From the NCBI GenBank assembly GCA_013001965.1, contig JABDLA010000064.1, positions 1 to 43,328 on the forward strand: a DNA stretch of 43,328 bases. Direction: 5' to 3'. Below, piece by piece: positions 32,327 through 39,724 of this stretch. The notes below the pieces were generated by a model. The model had not been told where the DNA came from and searched no databases. It saw only the letters and a program-made list of their open reading frames with translations. How positions within the stretch are numbered: position 1 is the first letter of the stretch; the number at the start of each line of letters is the position of its first letter. The translations under genes were made by a program, and so were the position numbers. This stretch comes from Flavobacteriaceae bacterium (lineage in GTDB: Bacteria; Bacteroidota; Bacteroidia; Flavobacteriales; Flavobacteriaceae).

Positions 32327-33622
32327 ATGAAAACACGTATTCACATTTTTATAATGACCACTATTTTAATCGTCCTTAACAGTTGCTCTAAGGAATCTGC
32401 CTTCAAAACCGATCCTTCCGATTATGCGATCTATCTTAACTATAGTGAGAGAGAGGCGCTCGAATTATCTAGGGAAGACTATATATTTTGGGAAAAAAAG
32501 CTGAAAAAGAATCCGCAACAATTCCCGTATAGTGTAAAGCTCGCAGCGTCTCAATCTCTATTGTTCCAGCAAACAGGACAGATTGAATTCCTGATTGAGG
32601 CAGAACAAAATTTAAAAAAAGCGTTGAGTATGACCAATTATAATGATGCTGCTCAACTTCGAGCGTTGGCTCGAAATTATATCAGCCAGCATCGATTTAA
32701 GGAAGCACTTGAACTTTTATATAAAGCCGAAAAAAACGGTGAGCGCTTGTTAGCCACTCAGAAGATGTTATTCGATGTCCATCTCGAATTGGGGAATGAA
32801 GCCATGGCATATACTTATTTAAAGGAAATTAAGGATCTGAGCGACATTGATTACCTTATTAGAATCTCAAAATGGAGTGATTACCAGGGCAATTTGGATG
32901 CGGCCATAGACTATATGGAGAAAGCCGTATTAAACGCAGAAAGCTCGAACAATAAAGGCCTCATGCAATGGGCCTATACCAACATCGCCGATTTCTACGG
33001 CCATGATGGACAAATTGAACGCTCATATCAATATTATATTAAGGCCTTAACATTAGATCCTTCTGATGCTTATGCAAAAAAAGGCATAGCTTGGATCGTT
33101 TATTCTTACGAGCGAAACCCTGAAGAAGCACTTCGAATCTTAAATACGGTGACAAACACTTATGCGGCGCCCGATTACCTTTTACTGAAAGCAGAGATCG
33201 CAGAATACATGGAAGACGATGAAACTGCCAAATCCTATCTGAACCTATATTCCGAAGCCGTCTCCAATCCACTTTATGGCGACATGTACAACGCCTATAA
33301 TATCGAGCTCATTTCTGAGGGTGAAGACAATATTGAATCTGCATTAAATCTTGCTTTAGAGGAAGTAGAGAATCGTCCTACACCTGAAACTTATGACTTA
33401 CTGGCATGGACTTTATTTCAGTTGAATGATCATAAAAAGGCTTTGGAGATCATTGAAAATCATGTCTATGAAAAAACTACCGAACCTATGGCATTGTACC
33501 ATATGGCCCATATTTATAAAGCCAACGAAAATGAACAAAAAGTGAATGAATTTAAAGCGGAGCTTGAAATGAGTTTATTTGAATTAGGTCCGTTAAAGGA
33601 ACATCCAATAAAGGCATTATAG
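32327..33622 (+). CDS. TPR-repeat lipoprotein
   Basis: A 431-residue lipoprotein with signal MKTRIHIFIMTTILIVLNSC. At least six TPR-like units follow, among them ARNYISQHRFKEALELLYKA, ISKWSDYQGNLDAAIDYMEK, YGHDGQIERSYQYYIKALTL and AWTLFQLNDHKKALEIIEN. It is likely a scaffold for protein contacts at the periplasmic or outer-membrane face. It lies third in the DUF4331 gene set, which suggests an accessory role for that module; the stem-loop between may lower its expression. Confidence 0.85.
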   Translation: MKTRIHIFIMTTILIVLNSCSKESAFKTDPSDYAIYLNYSEREALELSREDYIFWEKKLKKNPQQFPYSVKLAASQSLLFQQTGQIEFLIEAEQNLKKALSMTNYNDAAQLRALARNYISQHRFKEALELLYKAEKNGERLLATQKMLFDVHLELGNEAMAYTYLKEIKDLSDIDYLIRISKWSDYQGNLDAAIDYMEKAVLNAESSNNKGLMQWAYTNIADFYGHDGQIERSYQYYIKALTLDPSDAYAKKGIAWIVYSYERNPEEALRILNTVTNTYAAPDYLLLKAEIAEYMEDDETAKSYLNLYSEAVSNPLYGDMYNAYNIELISEGEDNIESALNLALEEVENRPTPETYDLLAWTLFQLNDHKKALEIIENHVYEKTTEPMALYHMAHIYKANENEQKVNEFKAELEMSLFELGPLKEHPIKAL

Positions 33623-33656
33623 CCTAAAGATTTGGAGTTTTTGTTTGTTTGAACTG

Positions 33657-33689
33657 AAGTGTCTGCCGTAAAATGCAGGCACTTTTTTT
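33657..33689. terminator. Intrinsic terminator after the TPR lipoprotein gene
   Basis: A 10-bp stem with one G-U pair, AAGTGTCTGC/GCAGGCACTT (33657-33666 and 33675-33684), closes an 8-nt loop. T7 runs from 33683, overlapping the stem end. The convergent anti-sigma gene ends at the same point. Confidence 0.85.
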
Positions 33690-34491
33690 ATGGTGAAGAT
33701 GATACCACGCCCAAAGTATATAATTGCTCCATTGTTGGAGTCGGGCTTCCGCCTTCCGGCTCAAGCGTAATGCCAAAGGCTTCCGAAGCATTTGGATTTT
33801 CTATGGTAAAGATCTTATTGTCATCAGATTCAAAGTTGGCAATCACGCCAAGGCTTGTAGGTGTTAGTGGATTTAGAGTTAAAGACCATAACTGGTAAAC
33901 CTTGCCTTCCGGTGGTTCAGGGAGGCCCTGAGCATCTAAATAAATGGCATTGGTAGCTTTATCCCAATACACCTTGGCATAAGTATCCTGGAAGGCCGCC
34001 TGTCCGGCTAAAGGCACTGCAATAATGTCCTTATCCCTCATTATGGCCAAAAGATTTTCTGCTTCTTTTAGATCATCCTGTGCCAATTCAATTTGTTGTT
34101 CCAGGAATTCTTTTTCGGTTTCAACGGTTTCAATATGTTCTTTTAGGTCATTATTAGAGATCATTACATAGATAAGCCCGGCAGACAAAATAACCGATGC
34201 TGCCCAACCCACATAATTGAACCAATTGATTTTCGATTCAGGAAGGGAGATCAGGTCATTATCAGGGGTCAAACCAATTTTTTCTTTGATGATTTTTAAT
34301 GTGGACTCATAGGAAGCCGGGGCAACTCCTGAGGTCAATTTTAATACAGCCTCCTCAATTTTAAGAACCTCGTTTAGAATTTCCTCATGCATGATCATAT
34401 TGGCATACACTTCCTCGTTTTCTTTTTCTGAAAGTACGCCGGCAACATAAAGTTCAAGTATGCCTGATGCTATGTATTCTTTAACGTTCAT
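33688..34491 (-). CDS. RskA-type anti-sigma factor
   Basis: A 267-residue anti-sigma factor. The cytoplasmic N-terminal domain (~1-90) begins VKEYIASGILELYVAGVL, the usual helical start of RskA proteins. One TM segment is at about 92-110 (FNYVGWAASVILSAGLIYV). A coiled-coil stalk (NDLKEHIETVETEKEFLE) is followed by the periplasmic RskA domain with GKVYQLWSLTLNPLTPTSLG and ITLEPEGGSPTPT. It binds the sigma factor encoded just upstream until a periplasmic signal triggers release. Its start directly abuts the sigma stop codon. Confidence 0.92.
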   Translation of the reverse strand: MNVKEYIASGILELYVAGVLSEKENEEVYANMIMHEEILNEVLKIEEAVLKLTSGVAPASYESTLKIIKEKIGLTPDNDLISLPESKINWFNYVGWAASVILSAGLIYVMISNNDLKEHIETVETEKEFLEQQIELAQDDLKEAENLLAIMRDKDIIAVPLAGQAAFQDTYAKVYWDKATNAIYLDAQGLPEPPEGKVYQLWSLTLNPLTPTSLGVIANFESDDNKIFTIENPNASEAFGITLEPEGGSPTPTMEQLYTLGVVSSSP

Positions 34492-35022
34492 TTAAATATC
34501 CAGCATTTGCCGAAGCTCATTAATGCAATTTCTATTTCTTGTTTTAATTGTTCCAATTGGTATTTCAAGAGTTTCCGAGGCTTCCTTTTGAGTAAATCCT
34601 TTGAAATACAGTAACTCAATGATTTTCTTACACTTATCGGCAAGTTTTTCAACAAAAGCTTTTAATCCGATAGCGTCAGTTTGCCTATTGAGATCAGTTT
34701 TATTTTGTAATATATCTACGAAAAAATCGACCTTTAGGTTTTGCTTTCCCTTTTTGAAATCCTTAGAGCGTGTTTTGTCGATGGAAGCGTTTCTGGCAAT
34801 ATTTAATAACCAGGTAAAAAAACGTCCTTTGGCAGCGGAATAGGAATCTGACTTTTGCCAGGCTTTTACAAATACATCCTGCATCAGTTCTTCAGCAATG
34901 GCCTCATCTCTTACAATATTGAAAATGACCCCACGAATACTTTCCTGATACATATGATATAGTGCCTCAAAGGCCGATTCGTCTTTTTTCTGAAATTGGA
35001 GTACAAGGGTTTCCAGGGACAT
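34492..35022 (-). CDS. ECF sigma factor (SigK-like)
   Basis: A 176-residue ECF sigma factor. Region 2 has EALYHMYQESIRGVIFNI, AEELMQDVFVKAWQK and RFFTWLLNIARNASID. Region 4 has KIIELLYFKGFTQKEASE and LEIPIGTIKTRNRNCI. The pairing with an RskA-type anti-sigma factor and the DUF4331 genes placed convergently resembles SigK/RskA arrangements. The DUF4331-TPR genes are natural candidates for its regulon, but no matching promoter pair was identified by eye. Confidence 0.93.
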   Translation of the reverse strand: MSLETLVLQFQKKDESAFEALYHMYQESIRGVIFNIVRDEAIAEELMQDVFVKAWQKSDSYSAAKGRFFTWLLNIARNASIDKTRSKDFKKGKQNLKVDFFVDILQNKTDLNRQTDAIGLKAFVEKLADKCKKIIELLYFKGFTQKEASETLEIPIGTIKTRNRNCINELRQMLDI

Positions 35023-35084
35023 AAAAATATATAGTCATTAAAAAAAGCCACTCTAAAGCAGCTTCTTCAATATGTTTAAAATAT

Positions 35085-35699
35085 TTACTGAATTATTCCA
35101 CCACAACTCACGCGTCCACCTGCAGCTCCTGTTGGTTGCGAAGTAAAATCATCAACGCCCTGATGAACGATAATAGCCTTACCTAAAATATCCTTGGCAG
35201 GATCGCCACAGCCAATACACCATTCACTGGTAATGAATGTTATGGTTCCTTGTCCGCTGGCATTAGCAGTAAAATTACCGATATCACCTTTATGATATCC
35301 GGTTTCTGCACCCCATTTTCCATGTGGTTCTTTAGTAGGGTTCCAATGTCCTCCAGTTGAAGTACCATCCTCCGAAGAGCAATCCGCTTTTTCGTGAAGG
35401 TGAATGGCATGCATGCCTTCAGATAGTCCGCTAAACACAGCTATCATGGTCACTACACCGTTATCTTCTTTAAATACAGCATTACCACTGACACCGCTGT
35501 TGCTTTTAGCACTAAGCGCAACTTTTAATTTATTTTCTTCGGAATTCGATGTTGAGGTAGTTGTTGTATTATTATTTGTTTCAACATCGCTGTTTTCTAC
35601 CTGAGCATCTGTTGGCGTTTCAGTTTCCTTTTTATCTTTTTTACAAGCGACGCTAAAAACAAGTATAAAAGCAACTAAAACTATGGCTATTTTTTTCAT
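35085..35699 (-). CDS. sodC: Cu/Zn superoxide dismutase lipoprotein
   Basis: A 204-residue lipoprotein with signal MKKIAIVLVAFILVFSVAC and a Thr/Ser/Asn linker (residues ~26-55). The SodC fold follows: copper ligands in MHAIHLHEKADC, zinc loop GGHWNPTKEPHGKWG and GYHKGDIGN, and VHQGVDDFTSQPTGAAGGR near the end. The structural disulfide would join Cys of EKADC with Cys of RVSCGG. An extra Cys pair, EWCIGCGDPAKD, sits next to the metal region where homologues mostly have Ser/Thr. It dismutes superoxide in the periplasm. Confidence 0.94.
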   Translation of the reverse strand: MKKIAIVLVAFILVFSVACKKDKKETETPTDAQVENSDVETNNNTTTTSTSNSEENKLKVALSAKSNSGVSGNAVFKEDNGVVTMIAVFSGLSEGMHAIHLHEKADCSSEDGTSTGGHWNPTKEPHGKWGAETGYHKGDIGNFTANASGQGTITFITSEWCIGCGDPAKDILGKAIIVHQGVDDFTSQPTGAAGGRVSCGGIIQ

Positions 35700-35763
35700 G
35701 GGTTTTGAGTTAGTATTTCGTAGTGAAAGTTAAGTCAATATTTTCCGAATTGCAAGTTTGAAT

Positions 35764-36249
35764 TCAAATTGGCTTTAGCAATAATTTCATATCGGACATA
35801 CCGCGTTTCAAATTTTCAGCGAGGGTAAGTGATTTGTCGATCCGTGTTTGTGAATTCTTGTATCTCAATATGGCATAAATGATACTTCGTTTCTTTCCCG
35901 CAGTACACGCTTCAAAAATATCTGAAGCTTCGGGATCACTCTCTAAAACCGCCTGAAGCTCTTCCGGCATCTCCACACCATATTTGCTGTCATCTTCAAA
36001 AAATTGTAGCTGGAACAAATCAGTTGGGAAAACCCCTAATTCATTCTGAAGGTTCTGATTGAATGTAATTCGGTACTGTCCGTTTTTATCCGTTCTCAGG
36101 GCAGCATGAAAATGAACCTTGTTCCCATTAAACGAAGCTTCAACCTTGACACGTTTGTGATTTTGATTCACGAACAAATCGGCCATTTCTTTTGGAATCA
36201 TTAAACTGTGCATACCTACCAATGCTGTTTCAAAAACCGGACTTTTCAT
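35764..36249 (-). CDS. YdeI/OmpD-associated family protein with DUF1905-like domain
   Basis: A 161-residue cytoplasmic protein. Residues ~1-95 form the DUF1905-like beta-domain (KRVKVEASFNGNKVHFHAAL, QYRITFNQNLQNELGVFPTD). Residues ~100-161 are the YdeI helical part (EELQAVLESDPEASDIFEAC, GKKRSIIYAILRYKNSQTRI). Function is not established; relatives are linked to bacteriocin or envelope stress resistance. It follows the hydrolase-OsmC gene with a 1-bp gap and is probably co-translated from the same mRNA. Confidence 0.82.
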   Translation of the reverse strand: MKSPVFETALVGMHSLMIPKEMADLFVNQNHKRVKVEASFNGNKVHFHAALRTDKNGQYRITFNQNLQNELGVFPTDLFQLQFFEDDSKYGVEMPEELQAVLESDPEASDIFEACTAGKKRSIIYAILRYKNSQTRIDKSLTLAENLKRGMSDMKLLLKPI

Positions 36250-36250
36250 A

Positions 36251-37462
36251 TTAAATAAGCGTGGTTATCACTTGCGTTTCACTGTGCAATGTACGATGAA
36301 CAGGGCATTTGTCGGCAATACTCAATATACGTGCAATTTGCTTATCATCGAGTTCACCTTCAAGTTTGATTTCACGTTCGAAAGTGTCGATCTTAGAATC
36401 ATGATCCTCACATCCCTTACAATCGATCGCATGGGTCTTGCCGTAGCTCGTATGAACTTCCACATTTTGCAAATCCCATCCTTTGCGTTTTACATACATT
36501 TGAATGGTCATAGCAGTACAGGCTGAAAGTCCGGCCGACACTAATTCGTATGGAGAGGGACCATAATCATTGCCGCCATATGAAATGGGTTCATCAGCGG
36601 TCATCATATGACTGCCAACTTTCATTTGTGTAGTGAAGCCATCTTCTCTATCAAGGCTGGCCACGACCTGGTGTTTTGTACGTAACTGATCGTCCGTTGG
36701 CAAATCGACATATCGCTTTGCCCATCCAGCAATAACGTCACCTACATAAATGGAATCTTTTTTATTGGACAGAAGATGGTCGGCACCATCCAGGGACACG
36801 AAACTTTTTGGGTGATGCGCAGCTTTATAGATATCTTCTGCGTTTTTAATTGAAACTGTCATGTCTTGTGGTGAATGCATGACCAGCAATGATTTCCGAA
36901 GAGCTTTGGCAACCTCAGGAAGCGCATTCGATTCAAGGTCATCGATGAACTGTTTCTTAATAGTGAAATTACGTCCACTTAAATTGACGATCGCTTTTCC
37001 GGTCGACTTAATTTCTTCAAGATCATTCTGAAACAAATGCTTAACATGTTCGGGATTGGAAGGTGCACCAATGGTTGCAACGGCCTTGACCGATTCCAGT
37101 TGTGAGGCCGCAAAAATGACGGCTGCACCACCCAATGAATGGCCAACAAGTAGGGAAGGAGCAGCAAAATCTTTCGTAAGAAAATCGGCAGCACTAATAA
37201 GGTCGTCTACATTACCCGAAAAATTACTATCTGCAAAATCACCATCGCTTTCACCCAAACCGGTGAAGTCAAATCGGAGGACTCCAAACCCGCTCGAAGT
37301 TAGAGAACGGCTTATGTTCTTCACGGCCGAAAGATTTTTGGTACATGTAAAACAGTGTGCAAAGATGGCAAAGTTGTGAGGATTCCGGTCTGCCGGGAGC
37401 TCCAATCGTCCTGAAAGTTCAAGCCCCTCTTTATTGATAAATGTAACTTTTTGAATGTTCAT
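36251..37462 (-). CDS. Alpha/beta hydrolase-OsmC fusion protein
   Basis: A 403-residue two-domain protein. Residues ~1-255 are an alpha/beta hydrolase with nucleophile elbow GHSLGG (Ser near 108) and later HSPQDMTV and GADHLLSN, giving the Asp and His. Residues ~265-403 are an OsmC domain. Its peroxidatic Cys is in SAGLSACTAMTIQMYV and the resolving Cys in ADKCPVHRTLHSE. A Cys pair is also present in IDCKGCEDHD. OsmC proteins reduce organic hydroperoxides with thiols. The fusion is known in Bacteroidota; it may hydrolyse and detoxify the same ester or peroxide. Confidence 0.9.
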   Translation of the reverse strand: MNIQKVTFINKEGLELSGRLELPADRNPHNFAIFAHCFTCTKNLSAVKNISRSLTSSGFGVLRFDFTGLGESDGDFADSNFSGNVDDLISAADFLTKDFAAPSLLVGHSLGGAAVIFAASQLESVKAVATIGAPSNPEHVKHLFQNDLEEIKSTGKAIVNLSGRNFTIKKQFIDDLESNALPEVAKALRKSLLVMHSPQDMTVSIKNAEDIYKAAHHPKSFVSLDGADHLLSNKKDSIYVGDVIAGWAKRYVDLPTDDQLRTKHQVVASLDREDGFTTQMKVGSHMMTADEPISYGGNDYGPSPYELVSAGLSACTAMTIQMYVKRKGWDLQNVEVHTSYGKTHAIDCKGCEDHDSKIDTFEREIKLEGELDDKQIARILSIADKCPVHRTLHSETQVITTLI

Positions 37463-37524
37463 AAATGATTATTTAAATGATTAGGTCGATTAATAATGCT
37501 ATTACTTTCGTATTATTTTCGGAA

Positions 37525-37568
37525 ATGACAATTATCATATTTTTTGATGTAATATCTAGATAAATTTG
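37525..37568 (+). promoter_or_regulatory. Crp/Fnr-type box plus -7 element for the universal stress protein
   Basis: ATGAC-AATT-ATCAT (37525-37538) matches the ATGAC-N4-GTCAT palindrome with one mismatch. TAAATTTG (37561-37568) is a perfect TAnnTTTG. Their centres are exactly 33 bp apart, as at the UbiB operon. An inverted repeat TAATATC/GATATTA (37550-37556 and 37568-37574) straddles the -7 element and could be an overlapping operator. The predicted leader is about 90 nt. Confidence 0.72.
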
Positions 37569-37666
37569 ATATTATAAGATGAACTATTGCTTCGTCTCTA
37601 AAAAATTATGTTTAATCAGGACCTCTAAAGTTACAAAACCCTCTGAGGTGAATAAAACTTGAGCTT

Positions 37667-38500
37667 ATGAAAAAAATAATTGTACCTATAGATTTTTCTG
37701 AACATTCTGAATTTGCACTGGAAGCAGCAGCCATGATCGCCCAAAAGCATCAAGCGGAAATCATAGCTTTGCATATGCTTGAAATTTCAGATGCTATATT
37801 AACACATAGAAATGACGAACAACAGGCGAAAGCATTTTTCTTGCTGCAATTAGCTGAAAAACGGTTTAAAGAGTTTTTGGATAAAGAGTATTTGAAGGAT
37901 TTGAAGGTCACGCCTGTGGTGAAGCATTTTAAAGTGTTTAGTGAGGTCAATGATGTTGCTAAAGAACAGAACGCCGATATGATCGTTATGGGATCTCATG
38001 GCGCTAGTGGTGTCAAAGAATTTTTGGTAGGATCAAATACCGAAAAGGTAGTTCGCCACTCAGATATACCAGTTTTAGTTATCAAACATAATCCGATTTT
38101 AATGGATTTTGAAAATGTGGTATTTGCCTGCGATTTCTCAGAGGAATCTGTTGAACCGTACCTTAAAGCCAACAATTTATTTAAAAAACTGGGAGCGAAG
38201 GTGCATATGGTTTATGTGAACCTGCCAAACATTGGTTTTCGCTCAACTGCAGAAATGCAGAAACGGGTTAGTGAGTTTATGAAAAGGGCCAACGGCAATC
38301 TCGATGAAATGGCCGATGTCACTTATGTGGACGACTATTCAGTTGAAAAAGGTATTTTAAATTTTGCAAATGTGATCAATGCTGACCTTGTTGCCATCGC
38401 GACCCATGGAAGAAAAGGTTTGGCTCATTTTTTTGAAGGAAGTATTTCGGAAGACCTGGCCAATCATTCGACCTTACCAGTTATGACATTTAAGATTTAA
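37667..38500 (+). CDS. Tandem-domain universal stress protein
   Basis: A 277-residue protein of two UspA domains (~1-142 and ~146-277). Domain 1 ends with the full ATP-binding motif G-x2-G-x9-G-S (GSHGASGVKEFLVGS). Domain 2 has ATHGRKGLAHFFEGS, in which the first Gly is Ala, so nucleotide binding there may be weaker. USPs help cells survive growth arrest, oxygen limitation or stress. Proximity to the cbb3 operon and the Crp/Fnr-like promoter support an oxygen or energy signal. Single gene with its own terminator. Confidence 0.92.
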   Translation: MKKIIVPIDFSEHSEFALEAAAMIAQKHQAEIIALHMLEISDAILTHRNDEQQAKAFFLLQLAEKRFKEFLDKEYLKDLKVTPVVKHFKVFSEVNDVAKEQNADMIVMGSHGASGVKEFLVGSNTEKVVRHSDIPVLVIKHNPILMDFENVVFACDFSEESVEPYLKANNLFKKLGAKVHMVYVNLPNIGFRSTAEMQKRVSEFMKRANGNLDEMADVTYVDDYSVEKGILNFANVINADLVAIATHGRKGLAHFFEGSISEDLANHSTLPVMTFKI

Positions 38501-38542
38501 TTAGATGATTAGAAGTAGTTAGTTAATCATTGCGTTCAAGAA

Positions 38543-38571
38543 AAGCCGAAATTTCAATTTCGGCTTTTTTT
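38543..38571. terminator. Bidirectional terminator between universal stress gene and SafE-like gene
   Basis: A perfect 10-bp stem AAGCCGAAAT/ATTTCGGCTT (38543-38552 and 38557-38566) with a 4-nt loop is flanked by A and T runs. It ends both convergent transcripts. Confidence 0.92.
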
Positions 38572-39271
38572 AATGACATTCGATTTGATTGGCCGCCATT
38601 TCAACTACAGGCTCCGGAGAAATAAATGGAATCCCCAGCCCTAAGCCACGCAAGATAAAAAGTAAGCCAACGATAACCACAAAGACCGGTATAGCCTTCC
38701 GAATTCGAGTTTTGATTTTTGTATTTAAAAATTTTCCAAAATAAATCACTGTAGTCATTAAGGGGATGGTCCCTATGCCAAATACGAACATATAGAGACT
38801 TCCTTGAAGTACATTTCCCATGGCGATGGCGGCAAATATGGCCATATAAACCAATCCGCAAGGTAAAAATCCGTTAAGAAAGCCTATGGTTAAAAGCGCA
38901 TCGGCCGATTTGCGTTTTAATGCTGTTCCTAATCCCGATTTGATTTTTGATATGATCCCAAAGAGTGGTTTAGAAAAATTAAATCGATTGAAGATAGGTT
39001 GTGGAATTAACACAACCACGATCATCAAAATTCCAAGAATGATGGACAATTTTTGCTGAAATCCGAAGAGATATAATCCTTTTCCCAATAAGCCGAAAAA
39101 CAATCCCATGAGGCTATACGCGATAAGCCTTCCCAAATGATAGGCTGAAATCTGCGCTATTTTTTTGTATGAATTTGTTCGGTCAACAGGTAACATAAAA
39201 GCAATAGGGCCGCACATGCCAATGCAATGAAAACTGCCTAGTAAGCCTAATATGAGCGCTGTGTATAGCAT
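38570..39271 (-). CDS. Sulfite exporter TauE/SafE family protein in the cbb3 operon
   Basis: A 233-residue membrane protein with six TM segments. It shows the family patterns GLLGSFHCIGMCGPIAFMLP at the N-terminus (Cys-x3-Cys near residue 20) and FLNGFLPCGLVYMAIFAAI in the middle (another Cys). This Cys-bearing subtype is typical of cbb3-oxidase operons and is thought to take part in metal handling or oxidase assembly rather than sulfite export. Its ATG shares a base with the CcoH stop (TAATG). Confidence 0.86.
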   Translation of the reverse strand: MLYTALILGLLGSFHCIGMCGPIAFMLPVDRTNSYKKIAQISAYHLGRLIAYSLMGLFFGLLGKGLYLFGFQQKLSIILGILMIVVVLIPQPIFNRFNFSKPLFGIISKIKSGLGTALKRKSADALLTIGFLNGFLPCGLVYMAIFAAIAMGNVLQGSLYMFVFGIGTIPLMTTVIYFGKFLNTKIKTRIRKAIPVFVVIVGLLFILRGLGLGIPFISPEPVVEMAANQIECH

Positions 39272-39717
39272 TAATAGATGATCTCTTTTTTATATAAATA
39301 GGCGGTGCCTTCGTACTCCCAGTCAACATAAATGTTCCATCGACCATCCAATAAACGATTGTCAGGTATGAGCAAATAATGATCAGATAAAGAAATTGTG
39401 GTTTCAAAATCTAACTGTTTATTAGATGGTCTATAAAGGAACATTTTGCCATTAATTTTTTTGATATCCAGGTTTTGGGGAAAGGTGATCTTCAGGCCTT
39501 CATCGGTTCTCGACCAACTTAGATTTTCAAGGAGGTTTTTCGCATTATTTTCCTTATCAATGGTGTTTTGATATATCAATTCTTCCTTGTAATAATCATC
39601 AGTGACGAGATCATAATCATATTTTTCATTGGAACTCATATTGATCACGAAATACATGATAAAGCTCATAAATGCGATGAATGCTATTACTATTCCTGTT
39701 CCCCAATTGATTTTCAT
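39271..39717 (-). CDS. ccoH: CcoH/FixH-like protein
   Basis: A 148-residue protein with one N-terminal TM segment (residues ~5-25, GTGIVIAFIAFMSFIMYF). The soluble domain begins DYDLVTDDYYKEELIYQNTID, as in FixH, and ends with the Ig-like WNIYVDWEYEGTAYLYKKEI. CcoH assists assembly of the cbb3 oxidase. It lies 7 bp after ccoG and overlaps the SafE-like gene. Confidence 0.9.
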   Translation of the reverse strand: MKINWGTGIVIAFIAFMSFIMYFVINMSSNEKYDYDLVTDDYYKEELIYQNTIDKENNAKNLLENLSWSRTDEGLKITFPQNLDIKKINGKMFLYRPSNKQLDFETTISLSDHYLLIPDNRLLDGRWNIYVDWEYEGTAYLYKKEIIY

Positions 39718-39724
39718 AATGATA

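Noticed and set aside
29034-33637. The 13-mer TAAAGATTTGGAG occurs at 29034-29046 and again at 33624-33636.
   Set aside because: Both copies are downstream of genes, but only the first forms a stem with a complementary arm. Two copies of an AT-rich 13-mer in 43 kb are not enough to propose a family.
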